Source: CAWBLP01 sp963789495
Lineage (GTDB): Bacteria > Pseudomonadota > Alphaproteobacteria > Acetobacterales > Acetobacteraceae
Assembly (NCBI GenBank): GCA_963789495.1
Contig: CAWBLP010000008.1
Coordinates: 434,001 to 498,000 of the forward strand
DNA: 64,000 nucleotides
Direction of reading: 5' to 3'
The notes under the pieces were generated by a model. The model saw only the letters and a program-made list of their open reading frames with translations. It did not search any database and was not told the origin of the DNA. This document shows positions 45,169 through 53,626 of this stretch, one piece after another. Made by a program: the position numbers and the translations under genes. Every line of letters begins with the position of its first letter. The first letter of the stretch is position 1.

Positions 45169-45525
45169 CTATTCCGCCACGGCCGCGTGTAGCTTGACGT
45201 CGCCGCGCGTGATCCGCGCGTGGTCCTGAAGCTGGCGCCGCGCCGCGTCGAACGAGTTGCGGATCACCACCGGAAGCTCCTCGTGGGCATGATTGTCCGC
45301 CGGGTCGCGCCGCACGACGATCTCCCGGTCGGGAACAGTCATCACGATGCGGACCTGATAGAACCGCCCCTGCCGATGACGACGATGCTGCGCCTCCACA
45401 ACAATGCTGCACGCGATGATATGTTTGAAAACAAGCTCGAGGTCCTCGACCCGATCGCGAACTTCCGCCTCGACACCGATTGGTGCCTCCATATTGCGGA
45501 AGGCGATACGAAGCGGCCCTTGCAT
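45169..45525 (-). CDS. HPF/RaiA-family ribosome-associated protein
   Basis: 118 residues from ATG 45525, with GGAGG 6 bases upstream. The fold pattern of ribosome hibernation factors is visible: LRIAFRNMEAPIGVEAEVRDRVEDLE, the beta strands IACSIVVEAQHRRHRQGRFYQVRIVMTVPDREIVVRRDP, and a second helix VIRNSFDAARRQLQDHA. It would bind the ribosomal decoding region during stress or stationary phase. Length fits the short form without the dimerisation tail. It diverges from rplY across a 294-base region with no gene. Confidence 0.75.
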   Translation of the reverse strand: MQGPLRIAFRNMEAPIGVEAEVRDRVEDLELVFKHIIACSIVVEAQHRRHRQGRFYQVRIVMTVPDREIVVRRDPADNHAHEELPVVIRNSFDAARRQLQDHARITRGDVKLHAAVAE

Positions 45526-45819
45526 GGTGTGCCTCCGAGATGCGTCGTTAGCCGCCCGAGTAGACGCGCCGGATTCGCCGCCAGCGTTGATGTCGATCAA
45601 CTGATACGATATAGGAACTAACCTGCGCCTGGCGCGAAGCTCAGCCAATCGAGGGCCGGGCGGGCAGATGTGGCAGATTGCGCGGGACAATCCGGCCGAT
45701 CCGGCGACGCTTGCCGGCCGCGGCACGGGTCGCTTGCCCCTCAGCCCCCCCTCCGCTAAATCCCCGCTCTGCGCCGGCACCCCTGGAGGCCGGCGTTTGC
45801 CATTTGTCAGGAGCGAACC

Positions 45820-46486
45820 ATGGCCAATGTCGTGACGATCGAGGCCGAGGCCCGCGCGCGAGCCGGTAAGGGGGCGGCGCGTGCAACTCGGCGGTCGGGC
45901 AAGGTGCCCGCAGTGATGTATGGGGGACATCAGACCCCGACCCTTATCGCGCTGGACCCGCGAGATGTGATCCGGGAAGTGCACCGGGCCGGCTGGCAGT
46001 CTCGCCTGTACGAAATCAAGACCAACGGCGACGCCACCCGCGCGCTGATCCGCGACATCCAATACCACCCGGTCAGCGATGCCCCGCAGCATGTGGATTT
46101 CCAGCGCCTTGCCCCGGGCGAGCGCGATCCGCGTCGCGGTGCCGGTGCATTTCGAGAACGAGGGCATCAGCCCCGGCCTGAAGCGCGGCGGCGTGCTGAA
46201 CGTGGTGCGCCATGCGGTCGAGGTTTACTGCGACCCGGACCAGATCCCCGAGCAGTTCGTCGCCGACCTGGCCGGCCTGGACTTCAACGACAACGTGCGC
46301 TGGCACGACCTGAAGGGCACCGAACACGCCCGTCCGGTGATCGACCGCGACTTCGTCGTCGCCACCGTGGCGCCGCCGACGAAGGTCGCCGAAACCGCCG
46401 AACAGGCCGCTGGCGCAACGCCGGCTGCGGCCGCTTCGGCCCGCGCACCCGCCGCTGCCAGGGCCGCGCCGGCCAAGAAGGGCTGA
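45820..46486 (+). CDS. rplY: 50S ribosomal protein L25/general stress protein Ctc (frameshifted as written)
   Basis: ATG 45820 with AGGAG. The first frame reads ARAGKGAARATRRSGKVPAV and continues to LAPGER, then the sequence shifts by one extra base near 46126 (CGAGCGCGATCC). In the next frame IRVAVPVHFENEGISPGLKRGG continues to 46486. Corrected, the protein is about 221 residues with an N-terminal 5S rRNA-binding L25 domain, a C-terminal TL5 beta domain (VEVYCDPDQIPEQFVADLAGL) and an alanine-rich tail. The gene is followed at once by pth, the usual order. The extra base is probably a consensus error because the rest is undecayed. Confidence 0.85.
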
Positions 46487-46500
46487 TCGTAGGGGCCGAC

Positions 46501-47081
46501 ATGCTGCTCTGGGTCGGCCTCGGCAATCCGGAGCCGGGGATGGCCCGGAACCGGCACAATATCGGCTTCATGGCGCTGGATACGATTGCCATCCGCCACG
46601 GGTTCTCCCCGTGGCGGCAGCGCTTCAAGGGGCCTGGTCTGCGACGGCACGCATCGCCGGCGAGAAGATCATCGCGCTGAAGCCGCAGACCTACATGAAT
46701 AGCTCCGGCGAGTCGGTGCAGGCCGCTTCGGCGTTCTACAAGCTGCCGCTGGAGGCGATCACCGCCTTCCATGACGAACTGGACCTGGTGCCGGGCAAGG
46801 TGCGGGTGAAGCGCGGCGGCGGGGCGGCCGGCCATAACGGGCTGCGCAGCATGGATCGCATGCTGGGCTCGCCGGACTATTGGCGGGTGCGGCTGGGCAT
46901 CGGCCATCCCGGCGACAAGGCCCGCGTGCTGGGCCACGTGCTGGGCGATTTCGGCGCCGGCGATCGGGACTGGCTGCTGCCGATGCTGGACGCGGTGGCG
47001 GATGCGGCGCCGCTGCTGGCGCAGGGCAAGCCGGAGGATTTCATGACACGCGTCGCATTGCTGGTGCAGGGGCCGAACTAG
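46501..47081 (+). CDS. pth: Peptidyl-tRNA hydrolase (frameshifted as written)
   Basis: ATG 46501. The first frame reads MLLWVGLGNPEPGMARNRHNIGF with the catalytic histidine; the frame is lost at AAGGGGCC near 46630 and continues in another frame as ATARIAGEKIIALKPQTYMN, FHDELDLVPGKVRVKRGGGAAGHNGLRS. One missing G in a G-run restores a 193-residue protein of normal length. It recycles peptidyl-tRNA released by stalled ribosomes and is essential in most bacteria, so a homopolymer base-calling error is more likely than a true mutation. It lies between rplY and ychF. Confidence 0.87.
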
Positions 47082-48179
47082 ATGGGTTTCAACTGCGGCA
47101 TCGTCGGCCTGCCCAATGTCGGCAAATCGACGCTGTTCAACGCGCTGACCGCGACCGCCGCGGCGCAGGCGGCGAATTATCCGTTCTGCACCATCGAGCC
47201 GAATGTCGGCCGCGTCGCGGTGCCCGATCCCAGGCTGGAGGTGCTGTCGGCCATCGGCAAGTCGGCGAAGATCATCCCCACATCGCTCGAATTCGTCGAC
47301 ATCGCCGGCCTGGTGCGCGGGGCGAGCAAGGGCGAAGGGTCTCGGCAACCAGTTCCTCGCCAATATCCGCGAAGTGGATGCGATCATCCACGTGCTGCGC
47401 TGCTTCGAGGATCCCGACATCACCCATGTCGAAGGCTCCGATCGACCCGCTGCGCGACATCGAGGTCGTCGAGACCGAGCTGATGCTGGCCGATCTGGAA
47501 AGCCTGGAGAAGCGACTGACCGCGGCGCAGAAGAAGGCCCGCGGCGGCGACAAGGAGCAGCGTTGCCGCGGTCGCGCTGATGGAGCCGCTGGTCGCCGCG
47601 CTGCAGGACGGACGCCCCGCCCGCACCGCCATCCCGGCCGGACAGGAGGAAGCGGTGCGGCGGCTGCAGCTGCTGACCTCCAAGCCGGTACTGTATGTCT
47701 GCAATGTCGAGGAAGCGTCGGCCGCCACCGGCAACGCGTTTTCCGCAAGCGTCGAGGCGCGGGCTCGGACCGAAGGGGCGCGTGCGGTGATCGTGTCCGC
47801 CGCCATCGAGGCGGAGGTCGCCCAGCTGCCTGAGGCGGATCGCGCCGAATTCCTGGAAGGGCTGGGGCTACACGACAGCGGCCTCGATCGGGTGATCCGC
47901 GCCGGCTACGACCTGCTGGGCCTGCTGACCTATTTCACCGTCGGCCCGAAGGAGACCCGCGCCTGGACCATCGTGCGCGGCACCAGGGCGCCGCAGGCCG
48001 CGGCGGTGATCCACAAGGATTTCGAACGCGGCTTCATTGCCTGCGAGACCATCGCCTACGACGATTTCGTTGCGTGCAAGGGCGAGCAGGGCGCGAAGGA
48101 AGCCGGCAGGATGCGGGTGGAAGGCAAGGACTACGTCGTGAAGGACGGCGACGTTCTGCTGTTCCGCTTTAACGTGTAA
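47082..48179 (+). CDS. ychF: Redox-regulated ATPase YchF/OLA1 (three frameshifts as written)
   Basis: Starts directly after pth. The frame changes three times, each fitting one extra base: near 47341 (GAAGGGTCTCGG), near 47437 (GGCTCCGATCG) and near 47561 (CAGCGTTGCC). Joined, it is 364 residues, the normal length. GLPNVGKSTLFNALT is the P-loop, FVDIAGLVRGASKGEG is switch II, and the C-terminal TGS domain ends KDYVVKDGDVLLFRFNV. YchF is near-universal, so three separate lesions in one gene are most simply consensus errors. Confidence 0.88.
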
Positions 48180-48237
48180 CGCGCACCGGGTGGCGCGATC
48201 GCTTCCGGCTTGATCCGCTGCTAGTGCTTGAAAATGC

Positions 48238-48281
<44 letters not shown>

Positions 48282-48301
48282 AACCGTAATCCAGTCCATA
48301 G

Positions 48302-48410
48302 CTGTCCAACCGCGGCGCCCACAACCTACTGATATCCTACGTAAGGCTGCCGCTGTGTTTATGCTTGGCCAACCGTGTCCAACGGCATATATTGGACACA
48401 GGTTGGACAG
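48302..48410. repeat. Cluster of TTGGACA-type repeats next to attL
   Basis: Four sites: CTGTCCAAC at 48302, GTGTCCAAC at 48375, ATTGGACAC at 48391 and GTTGGACAG at 48402. The middle two form a perfect palindrome, GTGTCCAA/TTGGACAC, with a nine-base spacer. Their position between the attachment core and int suggests integrase arm-type or excisionase sites, or an operator for int. Confidence 0.5.
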
Positions 48411-48490
48411 TCTGGTGCCGCCGTAACCTTCGGGGATCGCTGAATTCGGGTTCCAGAATGCCAGGGCGGCAACTGGTGGGGTAGGCAGCG

Positions 48491-49783
48491 ATGGCGCGGA
48501 CGGTACGGGACGCGAAGCTTGAGACTCGGACCGCAAGAGCGGTCCTGAAGCCGGCCGGCAAGCCCTATTACCGGGCAATCGATGAAGGGCTGCACATCGG
48601 CTATCGGAAGGGCCAAAATGGCGGCAAATGGGTGCTGCGGCGCTATGCCGGGGATCAGAAATACGTCGTGGAGACGATCGCCACCGCTGACGATACGCTG
48701 GACCCAGACGGCGCGATAGTCCTGTCCTTCGCCCAGGCGCAGGCTGAAGCTCGCCGGCGTTTCACAGAGGCCAAGCGTGTCGCTGCTGGACTGCCGGCTC
48801 AGGCAGGCCCGTACAAGGTGCGGGACGCCATCAACGACTATTTGGCGTGGCTGGAGAACAATCGCAAATCGGCTCGCGACGCCCGCTGGCGGGCCGAGGG
48901 GCTGATCATCCCGGAGCTAGGCGACAAGGTGGCGGCAAAGCTGACGACCGCTGAGGTGCGCGATTGGCGAGACAAGATGGCGAATCAGGCGCCGCGGTTG
49001 CGAACCAAGAAGGGCAAGCTGCAACAGTTCAGAACGGTGGATGACGATGATCCCGAGGAACCCGCCCGTCGTCGGCGCGCGACCACCAACCGCACCCTCA
49101 CGATCTTGAAGGCCGCGCTGAACCATGCCTGGCGAGAGCGGAAGATCCCCACTGATGAGGCTTGGCGTCGCATCACTGCGTTCAAAGAGGCCGATGCCGC
49201 CCGTGCACGATATCTGACCTTGGTTGAATGCGCCCGCCTGGTGAACGCCGCCTCCGCTGACTTTCGCATGCTGGTCCAGGCCGCGCTGCAAACCGGATGC
49301 AGATTTGGGGAATTGGCCGCGCTCACGGCCGCCGATTTCAACCTCGATAGCGGGACGCTGCACATCAGGGTCAGCAAGAGCGGAAAAGGCCGGCACGTGG
49401 TGCTTACCGACGAGGGCATTTCCCTGTTCCGCACCCTGGGGGCTGGACGAGCGTCGAACGACCGGCTGCTTCTAAAGGCCGACGGAGGGCGGTGGCTTAA
49501 GTCCCATCAGACCAGGCCCATGAAGGAGGCGTGCAAGAACGCCCGGATTGACCCGCCAGCCAACTTCCATGTGCTACGGCACACGTGGGCGTCGCACAGC
49601 GTCATGTCTGGGATGCCTATCATGGTAGTGGCCAAGAACCTTGGCCATTCCGACACGAGGATGGTGGAAAAGCACTACGGACATTTGGCACCGGATTTTG
49701 TGGCGAAAGCCGTACGCCTACATGCGCCTCGGTTTGGCATCTCGTCAGAGGGCGACGTGATATCACTTGGGGGGCGACGGTGA
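48491..49783 (+). CDS. int: Tyrosine recombinase (integrase)
   Basis: 430 residues from ATG 48491. An N-terminal arm-binding region (residues 1-90), a core-binding domain (about 100-230), and a catalytic domain with TGCRFGELAAL (Arg), SKSGKGRHVVL (Lys), FHVLRHTWAS (His-x-x-Arg), LGHSDTRMVEKHYGHL (His and nucleophile Tyr). It would recombine attP with the 3' half of tRNA-Glu. Its stop overlaps the following gene by four bases (GTGA). Confidence 0.95.
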   Translation: MARTVRDAKLETRTARAVLKPAGKPYYRAIDEGLHIGYRKGQNGGKWVLRRYAGDQKYVVETIATADDTLDPDGAIVLSFAQAQAEARRRFTEAKRVAAGLPAQAGPYKVRDAINDYLAWLENNRKSARDARWRAEGLIIPELGDKVAAKLTTAEVRDWRDKMANQAPRLRTKKGKLQQFRTVDDDDPEEPARRRRATTNRTLTILKAALNHAWRERKIPTDEAWRRITAFKEADAARARYLTLVECARLVNAASADFRMLVQAALQTGCRFGELAALTAADFNLDSGTLHIRVSKSGKGRHVVLTDEGISLFRTLGAGRASNDRLLLKADGGRWLKSHQTRPMKEACKNARIDPPANFHVLRHTWASHSVMSGMPIMVVAKNLGHSDTRMVEKHYGHLAPDFVAKAVRLHAPRFGISSEGDVISLGGRR

Positions 49784-50325
49784 CCCGTCCGGTCAAAAAG
49801 CCACCTCTATGCGCCACAACTCCACTGACGGTTGATGAGGTGAAAACCCTGTGGCGGGCTGCTTGTAATGAGGATGCGCCGGAGCGGGCGGCAGCCGAAA
49901 TCACTGAGTTCGCCAACGGCATGATTCGTCAACGTCCTGATGCCACCGCGGTTCGGAAGCGGATTGCTGCCGGCGCAGCGGTTAGAGTCCTCACCACATG
50001 GTGCATGAATAATAGAACTGGCAACGAGTACGGACGCGGAAGTTATGAGATCGAAGGGTTGGAAAGCGCGCTTGGTCAGGCCAGGCGTCTGTTTCCCAGC
50101 CCAACCGGGTCTCCCATTTGGCAATACGAAGCCCGTGAGATCTGGGACCGTGCGGCATCGGAATTGAGCGCTGCCGGGCGAGTGGGGGGCACCAGTCAGA
50201 AATCAGCTGCGGTACGATTTACAGGATTAACCCTTCGAAGAATGGGGTTCGCCAGCGCGTCGGACGGCGCGGTCGCAAAGCAGATCACAGCCTATAGTCG
50301 CCTCATGACCGGCCGCGCCGGGTGA
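49780..50325 (+). CDS. Unknown element protein, coupled to integrase
   Basis: 181 residues from GTG 49780, overlapping the integrase stop. PVKKPPLCATTPLTVDEVKTLWRAACNED is followed by helical segments (ALGQARRLFPSP, IWDRAASELSAAG) and a basic C-terminus. There is no signal, membrane helix or known domain. The tight coupling suggests a function linked to integration/excision or its control, but nothing in the sequence proves it. Confidence 0.6.
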   Translation: MTRPVKKPPLCATTPLTVDEVKTLWRAACNEDAPERAAAEITEFANGMIRQRPDATAVRKRIAAGAAVRVLTTWCMNNRTGNEYGRGSYEIEGLESALGQARRLFPSPTGSPIWQYEAREIWDRAASELSAAGRVGGTSQKSAAVRFTGLTLRRMGFASASDGAVAKQITAYSRLMTGRAG

Positions 50326-50410
50326 CAAACTCACCGGTGCATTCCGCACCCGTGCGATTGCAGAATGGAACACATAAGTTCGTCTCGTCCAACGGTGACA
50401 AGAGGCGAAC

Positions 50411-50605
50411 ATGCTCGGCGAAAAGGACGCATATAGCGTCGATGAGTTTGCGGCCCGACACGATATCAGCCGGGCGTATCTCTATCTATTATGGAAGCGT
50501 GGTCAGGGGCCGCGCTTTATGCAGGTCGGCGCGCGACGTCTGATCTCCAGGGAAGCGGCTGCTGACTGGAGGCAGGCTCTCGAACAGAACCCCAAGGCCG
50601 CCTGA
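50411..50605 (+). CDS. AlpA/excisionase-like helix-turn-helix protein
   Basis: 64 residues from ATG 50411. YSVDEFAARHDISRAYLYLLWKRGQGPRFMQVGARRLISREAAADW is a MerR-type winged helix as in AlpA and excisionases: recognition helix ISRAYLYLLW, then the wing with RFMQVGARRLIS. Such proteins activate satellite or prophage excision and early gene expression. The tiny gene at 50607 starts one base after its stop. Confidence 0.8.
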   Translation: MLGEKDAYSVDEFAARHDISRAYLYLLWKRGQGPRFMQVGARRLISREAAADWRQALEQNPKAA

Positions 50606-50606
50606 C

Positions 50607-50837
50607 ATGAGTAACCCCCGCGCTACCAGCGTGGGGCCGGCAGTCACGGGGGCTGATGTCGCGCTGGGCGGCGGAGACATCGGACTTATAGACCGGCCGG
50701 CTCGCGCCGCACAACATGACATGCGCAACGCCGCCGTCCTCGATCGGCAGGCAGATCTGCTGCTGTCGATCGGACGGTTCTCCCAGGCCGAACGCCTCGC
50801 GCACGAGGCCGCAGCGATTCGGGATGTGGCGATATGA
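50607..50837 (+). CDS. Small unknown protein
   Basis: 76 residues from ATG 50607, one base after the AlpA-like stop. The C-terminal half, MRNAAVLDRQADLLLSIGRFSQAERLAHEAAAIRDVA, is helical and reads like a single TPR-like hairpin. It overlaps the next gene by four bases (ATGA). The coding call rests on the coupling pattern. Confidence 0.55.
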   Translation: MSNPRATSVGPAVTGADVALGGGDIGLIDRPARAAQHDMRNAAVLDRQADLLLSIGRFSQAERLAHEAAAIRDVAI

Positions 50838-51016
50838 AGCCTCCCTATCGCGCACGAGTGCCGAAGGGCCGCGCTCTGACGGTCGCCAATCTGATCAAGC
50901 GAATGGTGGCGGAGACGGGACGGGAGCCCTCGGATACAGAACTTGCAGCAATGCTCGCCACATCTGCGGCGCACATCGCGCGGGTCCGGGCAAAGCTCAA
51001 TGCGGATAGCGCATGA
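50834..51016 (+). CDS. Small helix-turn-helix-like protein
   Basis: 60 residues from ATG 50834. RALTVANLIKRMVAETGREPSDTELAAMLATSAAHIARVRAKL looks like a sigma-factor or Trp-repressor-type helix-turn-helix (EPSDTELAAMLATSAAHIARVRAKL). It is basic at the N-terminus. It may regulate the replication genes that follow. It overlaps both neighbours by ATGA. Confidence 0.6.
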   Translation: MKPPYRARVPKGRALTVANLIKRMVAETGREPSDTELAAMLATSAAHIARVRAKLNADSA

Positions 51017-51204
51017 TGGCGCATCCGGACATCGGCGGCTTGGTCCGCTGCCTATCTCACCCCGTGAGGCGCGGATGGCTGGATGCGGATTTGGCCGAGG
51101 CCGTGGTGTTGTCGCAGGCTCTCCGGTTTGCAGTCGATGTGGACGCGGCAATTGCCGCCGCGGCTGAGGCGCAAGCAGCACTACGCCGGGCGGTGGCCGC
51201 GTGA
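51013..51204 (+). CDS. Small unknown protein
   Basis: 63 residues from ATG 51013 (ATG 51016 also possible), coupled by ATGA upstream and GTGA downstream to the primase gene. It is mostly helical and alanine-rich (AEAVVLSQALRFAVDVDAAIAAAAEAQAAL). No family is recognised. Confidence 0.55.
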   Translation: MMAHPDIGGLVRCLSHPVRRGWLDADLAEAVVLSQALRFAVDVDAAIAAAAEAQAALRRAVAA

Positions 51205-52016
51205 AGCTGCACCCCGATATCGAACGCGTTGCACTGCTGGGATGGCATCTCTACCCGGCCAGCGCACGCAGCCGCGCAGGGTGCATCAAAGGTGGTGCCG
51301 AGGCAGCGACTTGTGACCTCGACCAGCTTGAGCGATGGGCGCGCGAATTTGGTGACTGCAATTGGCGGGTGGTGTTTGGGCCATCGGGATTGTGGGGGCT
51401 GGACTGCGACGTGCCTCCCGGCCACGCCCATGATGGTATTGCCGGCCTGGCTGCGCTGGCCGAGGTGCATGGCCCCTTGCCGCCTCGGCCGCAGCTCCGT
51501 TCTGGTGGTGGTGGCCTGGCACTGTTCTTCCGGCACGATGGCGAGCGCATCATCGGTGACAGCGGCAAGCCGGCACCCGGCATCGATCCCCGCCGCGGAC
51601 GACAGTCACAGACGTTGCCGCCGTCCCGTCACCACCGGACACGCGCGCCGTATCGCTGGCTGGTGGCACCTTGGGAGATATCCCCGCCAGCAGCGCCGGC
51701 GTGGCTGTTGCGGCTGGTGGAGCCGCCGCCGGTGCCCGCCAGGCCGAGCCCGCGGCCTCTGGTGGAGCGCGGCCGACCCTACGCCGTAGCGGCGCTTCGG
51801 CGGGCCGTAGAGCAGGTAGCTGCGGCACCCGCCGGAACGCGCAACAGCACGCTGAACACCGCCGCGTGGAGCGTTTCCCGGTTCATATCGTCGGGCCAAC
51901 TGCAGCCCTCCGAGATTGCCGAGGCTCTGGCGCACGCCGGACGGGTTGCGGGGTTGGACCGGATGGAGGTCCAGCGCACGTTGGCGAGCGCGCTCGCCTC
52001 GGGGGCGCGCCGATGA
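51201..52016 (+). CDS. Primase-polymerase (prim-pol) domain protein
   Basis: 271 residues from GTG 51201. The N-terminal prim-pol domain has WHLYPASARSRAGC, VVFGPSGLWGLDCDVPPG with the metal-binding DxD, and RSGGGGLALFF. Canonical members have SGGxHxxF at the last motif; here no histidine is visible. The C-terminal helical domain (GTRNSTLNTAAWSVSRFISSGQL, then IAEALAHAGRVAGLD) is the segment often found after prim-pol in phages. It would synthesise primers for element replication together with the next gene. It overlaps that gene by ATGA. Confidence 0.78.
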   Translation: MKLHPDIERVALLGWHLYPASARSRAGCIKGGAEAATCDLDQLERWAREFGDCNWRVVFGPSGLWGLDCDVPPGHAHDGIAGLAALAEVHGPLPPRPQLRSGGGGLALFFRHDGERIIGDSGKPAPGIDPRRGRQSQTLPPSRHHRTRAPYRWLVAPWEISPPAAPAWLLRLVEPPPVPARPSPRPLVERGRPYAVAALRRAVEQVAAAPAGTRNSTLNTAAWSVSRFISSGQLQPSEIAEALAHAGRVAGLDRMEVQRTLASALASGARR

Positions 52017-53278
52017 ACGCTCCCTTCGACGCAGAGCGAATTGCAGAGGAAGCTGTTCGTCGCGCATCGGCGGGGCCAGCGGCACCCGAGCTGCGCCCGC
52101 TCGATTGCATTGCGCTTCCACGGCTCGGCAGAACCAACATTCCGCCCCGGCCTTGGGCATATGGGCACTACCTCCTGTTCGGCCAGGCGGCGGTGCTTGG
52201 TGCGGTGGACGGCGGCGGCAAGGGCGCTATGGCCGTGACGATCGCCTTATCCATGATTACCGGCCAGCCGCTCCTGGGGGAGCGCGTGTGGCGCAGCGGT
52301 TCCGTGGCGATCGTCAGCTATGAGGATGACCAGGACGAGTGGCACCGACGAATTGCCGCGGCGTGCGAGTATTATGGCGTGAACTACGACCTGGCGCTGG
52401 ACAATATTCGCTTCATCGTTCGCCCTCGGGACCGGATCGTTTTCGCCGCGATGCGCGACGGCACCCCCATCTACCCGGATGGCGACAGCATCATTCAGAT
52501 CCTGCGCGACATGGACGCCACGCTGCTGATCGTCGATCCGTTCAACCACGCGCACGGTTTCGATGACGGCAACAGCAACGTGATGGTCGCCAAGGTGGCG
52601 GCCGAGATGAACCGGATTGCCTGGGAAGGTGGCGTTGCGGCCCTGGTGCTGCACCACCTGCGCAAGGGATCGACCGGCCTGGCGGACGACTTGATGGGCG
52701 CCACGTCCCTCCGAGCCACCTTCCGCAGCACCCGCATCCTGGCGCGGATGACGCCCGAGGAAGCGAAGCCTCTTGGCGTTGAACGGGAGGCGTGGCGGTA
52801 CAGTCGCATCGCCGGCAGCAAGGAAAACTACGCACCGCCGCCGGACAAAGCCACGTGGTTCCGGCTGGAGAGCGTGCCGCTGGACAACGTGACGGAGGAA
52901 TACCCCGAGGGCGACGTGATCCAGGTCACCGCCACATGGCAGCCGCCGGCGCTGTTCGAGGGATTGGATGCTCAGGCGATTGCAACAATCTTCGATTTGA
53001 TCCGCACCGGGCCTCCGGGAGAAGGCGAGTGGTTCTCGCCTCACAAGCAAGCCAAGCACTGGATCGGTCAGCCCATCGTAACCGCAACGGGCAAGTCCCC
53101 AGAGCAGGCCGCCCGCATCGTGAAGCAGTGGCTCACGAACGGCGTGCTGATCGTCGAGAAGTATCCCCATCCAACCCGGCGCCATGAAGCTGAGCGCGCC
53201 ATCTTGGATGAGGCTAAGGCCAGCCAGATCGCGGTGGGGCAACTGCATGCTCCCTTACCTGCGGATGATGACCAGTGA
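52013..53278 (+). CDS. RepA-like AAA ATPase/replicative helicase
   Basis: 421 residues from ATG 52013. The RecA-fold core is visible: GAVDGGGKGAMAVTIALSMITGQPLLG (Walker A region), GSVAIVSYEDDQDEWHRRIAAAC, and TLLIVDPFNHAHGFDDGNSN (Walker B), then VLHHLRKGS. This is the RepA/AAA_25 type used by plasmids and phages. The Walker A reads GGGKGA, with glycine where Ser/Thr is normal. A C-terminal winged region (PEQAARIVKQWLTNGVLIVEKY) could bind DNA. The coupled prim-pol gene and the downstream iteron-like array support a replication role. Confidence 0.8.
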   Translation: MNAPFDAERIAEEAVRRASAGPAAPELRPLDCIALPRLGRTNIPPRPWAYGHYLLFGQAAVLGAVDGGGKGAMAVTIALSMITGQPLLGERVWRSGSVAIVSYEDDQDEWHRRIAAACEYYGVNYDLALDNIRFIVRPRDRIVFAAMRDGTPIYPDGDSIIQILRDMDATLLIVDPFNHAHGFDDGNSNVMVAKVAAEMNRIAWEGGVAALVLHHLRKGSTGLADDLMGATSLRATFRSTRILARMTPEEAKPLGVEREAWRYSRIAGSKENYAPPPDKATWFRLESVPLDNVTEEYPEGDVIQVTATWQPPALFEGLDAQAIATIFDLIRTGPPGEGEWFSPHKQAKHWIGQPIVTATGKSPEQAARIVKQWLTNGVLIVEKYPHPTRRHEAERAILDEAKASQIAVGQLHAPLPADDDQ

Positions 53279-53279
53279 G

Positions 53280-53405
53280 AACCGCGCAGGAAACCGCGCA
53301 AGAACCGCGCAAACGGGGCGTGCGCGGTTTGTCTTTTCCCCTAGGGAAATACCCTAGAACCGCGCACTTTCAGAACCGCGCAAAGAATCGCGCAAGAACC
53401 GCGCA
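53280..53405. repeat. Iteron-like array, probable replication origin of the element
   Basis: Eight copies of AACCGCGCA, one with a single change (AATCGCGCA) and one inverted, at 53280, 53292, 53303, 53321 (inverted), 53358, 53374, 53386 and 53397. Spacings within each half are 11-16 bases, close to one helical turn. The two halves flank an AT-richer segment containing the palindrome CCCTAGGG. It lies directly after the RepA-like gene, the usual place for an iteron origin. Confidence 0.7.
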
Positions 53406-53626
53406 ACGCACCCCCATGGCCGCTAGCGAGGGAGGGGCGCCGAAGCGCCCTTCTCCCTCTCGCGGCCCGGCAGAGCCATCGCGCCAGACCCGCGCATCTG
53501 GGCACACAGCGGGCCGCCGCCAAAGCCCCCGACCACCCCCTCCCCCCGTCACGGGTCCTTCCGGGCCCCCTATCGGACGCGGGGATTGCGCAGCCCGACA
53601 TGTCTCTAGATGAAAAGGTCAAATAG

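Noticed and set aside
45820..48179. Programmed ribosomal frameshifting in rplY, pth or ychF
   Set aside because: No slippery heptamer is seen at the breaks, the shifts differ in direction, and five in three housekeeping genes are better explained by consensus errors.
53275..53613. A 112-residue frame starting GTG that overlaps the RepA-like stop
   Set aside because: Its first third is the translated iteron array and the rest is proline/arginine low complexity. The overlap alone does not make it convincing.
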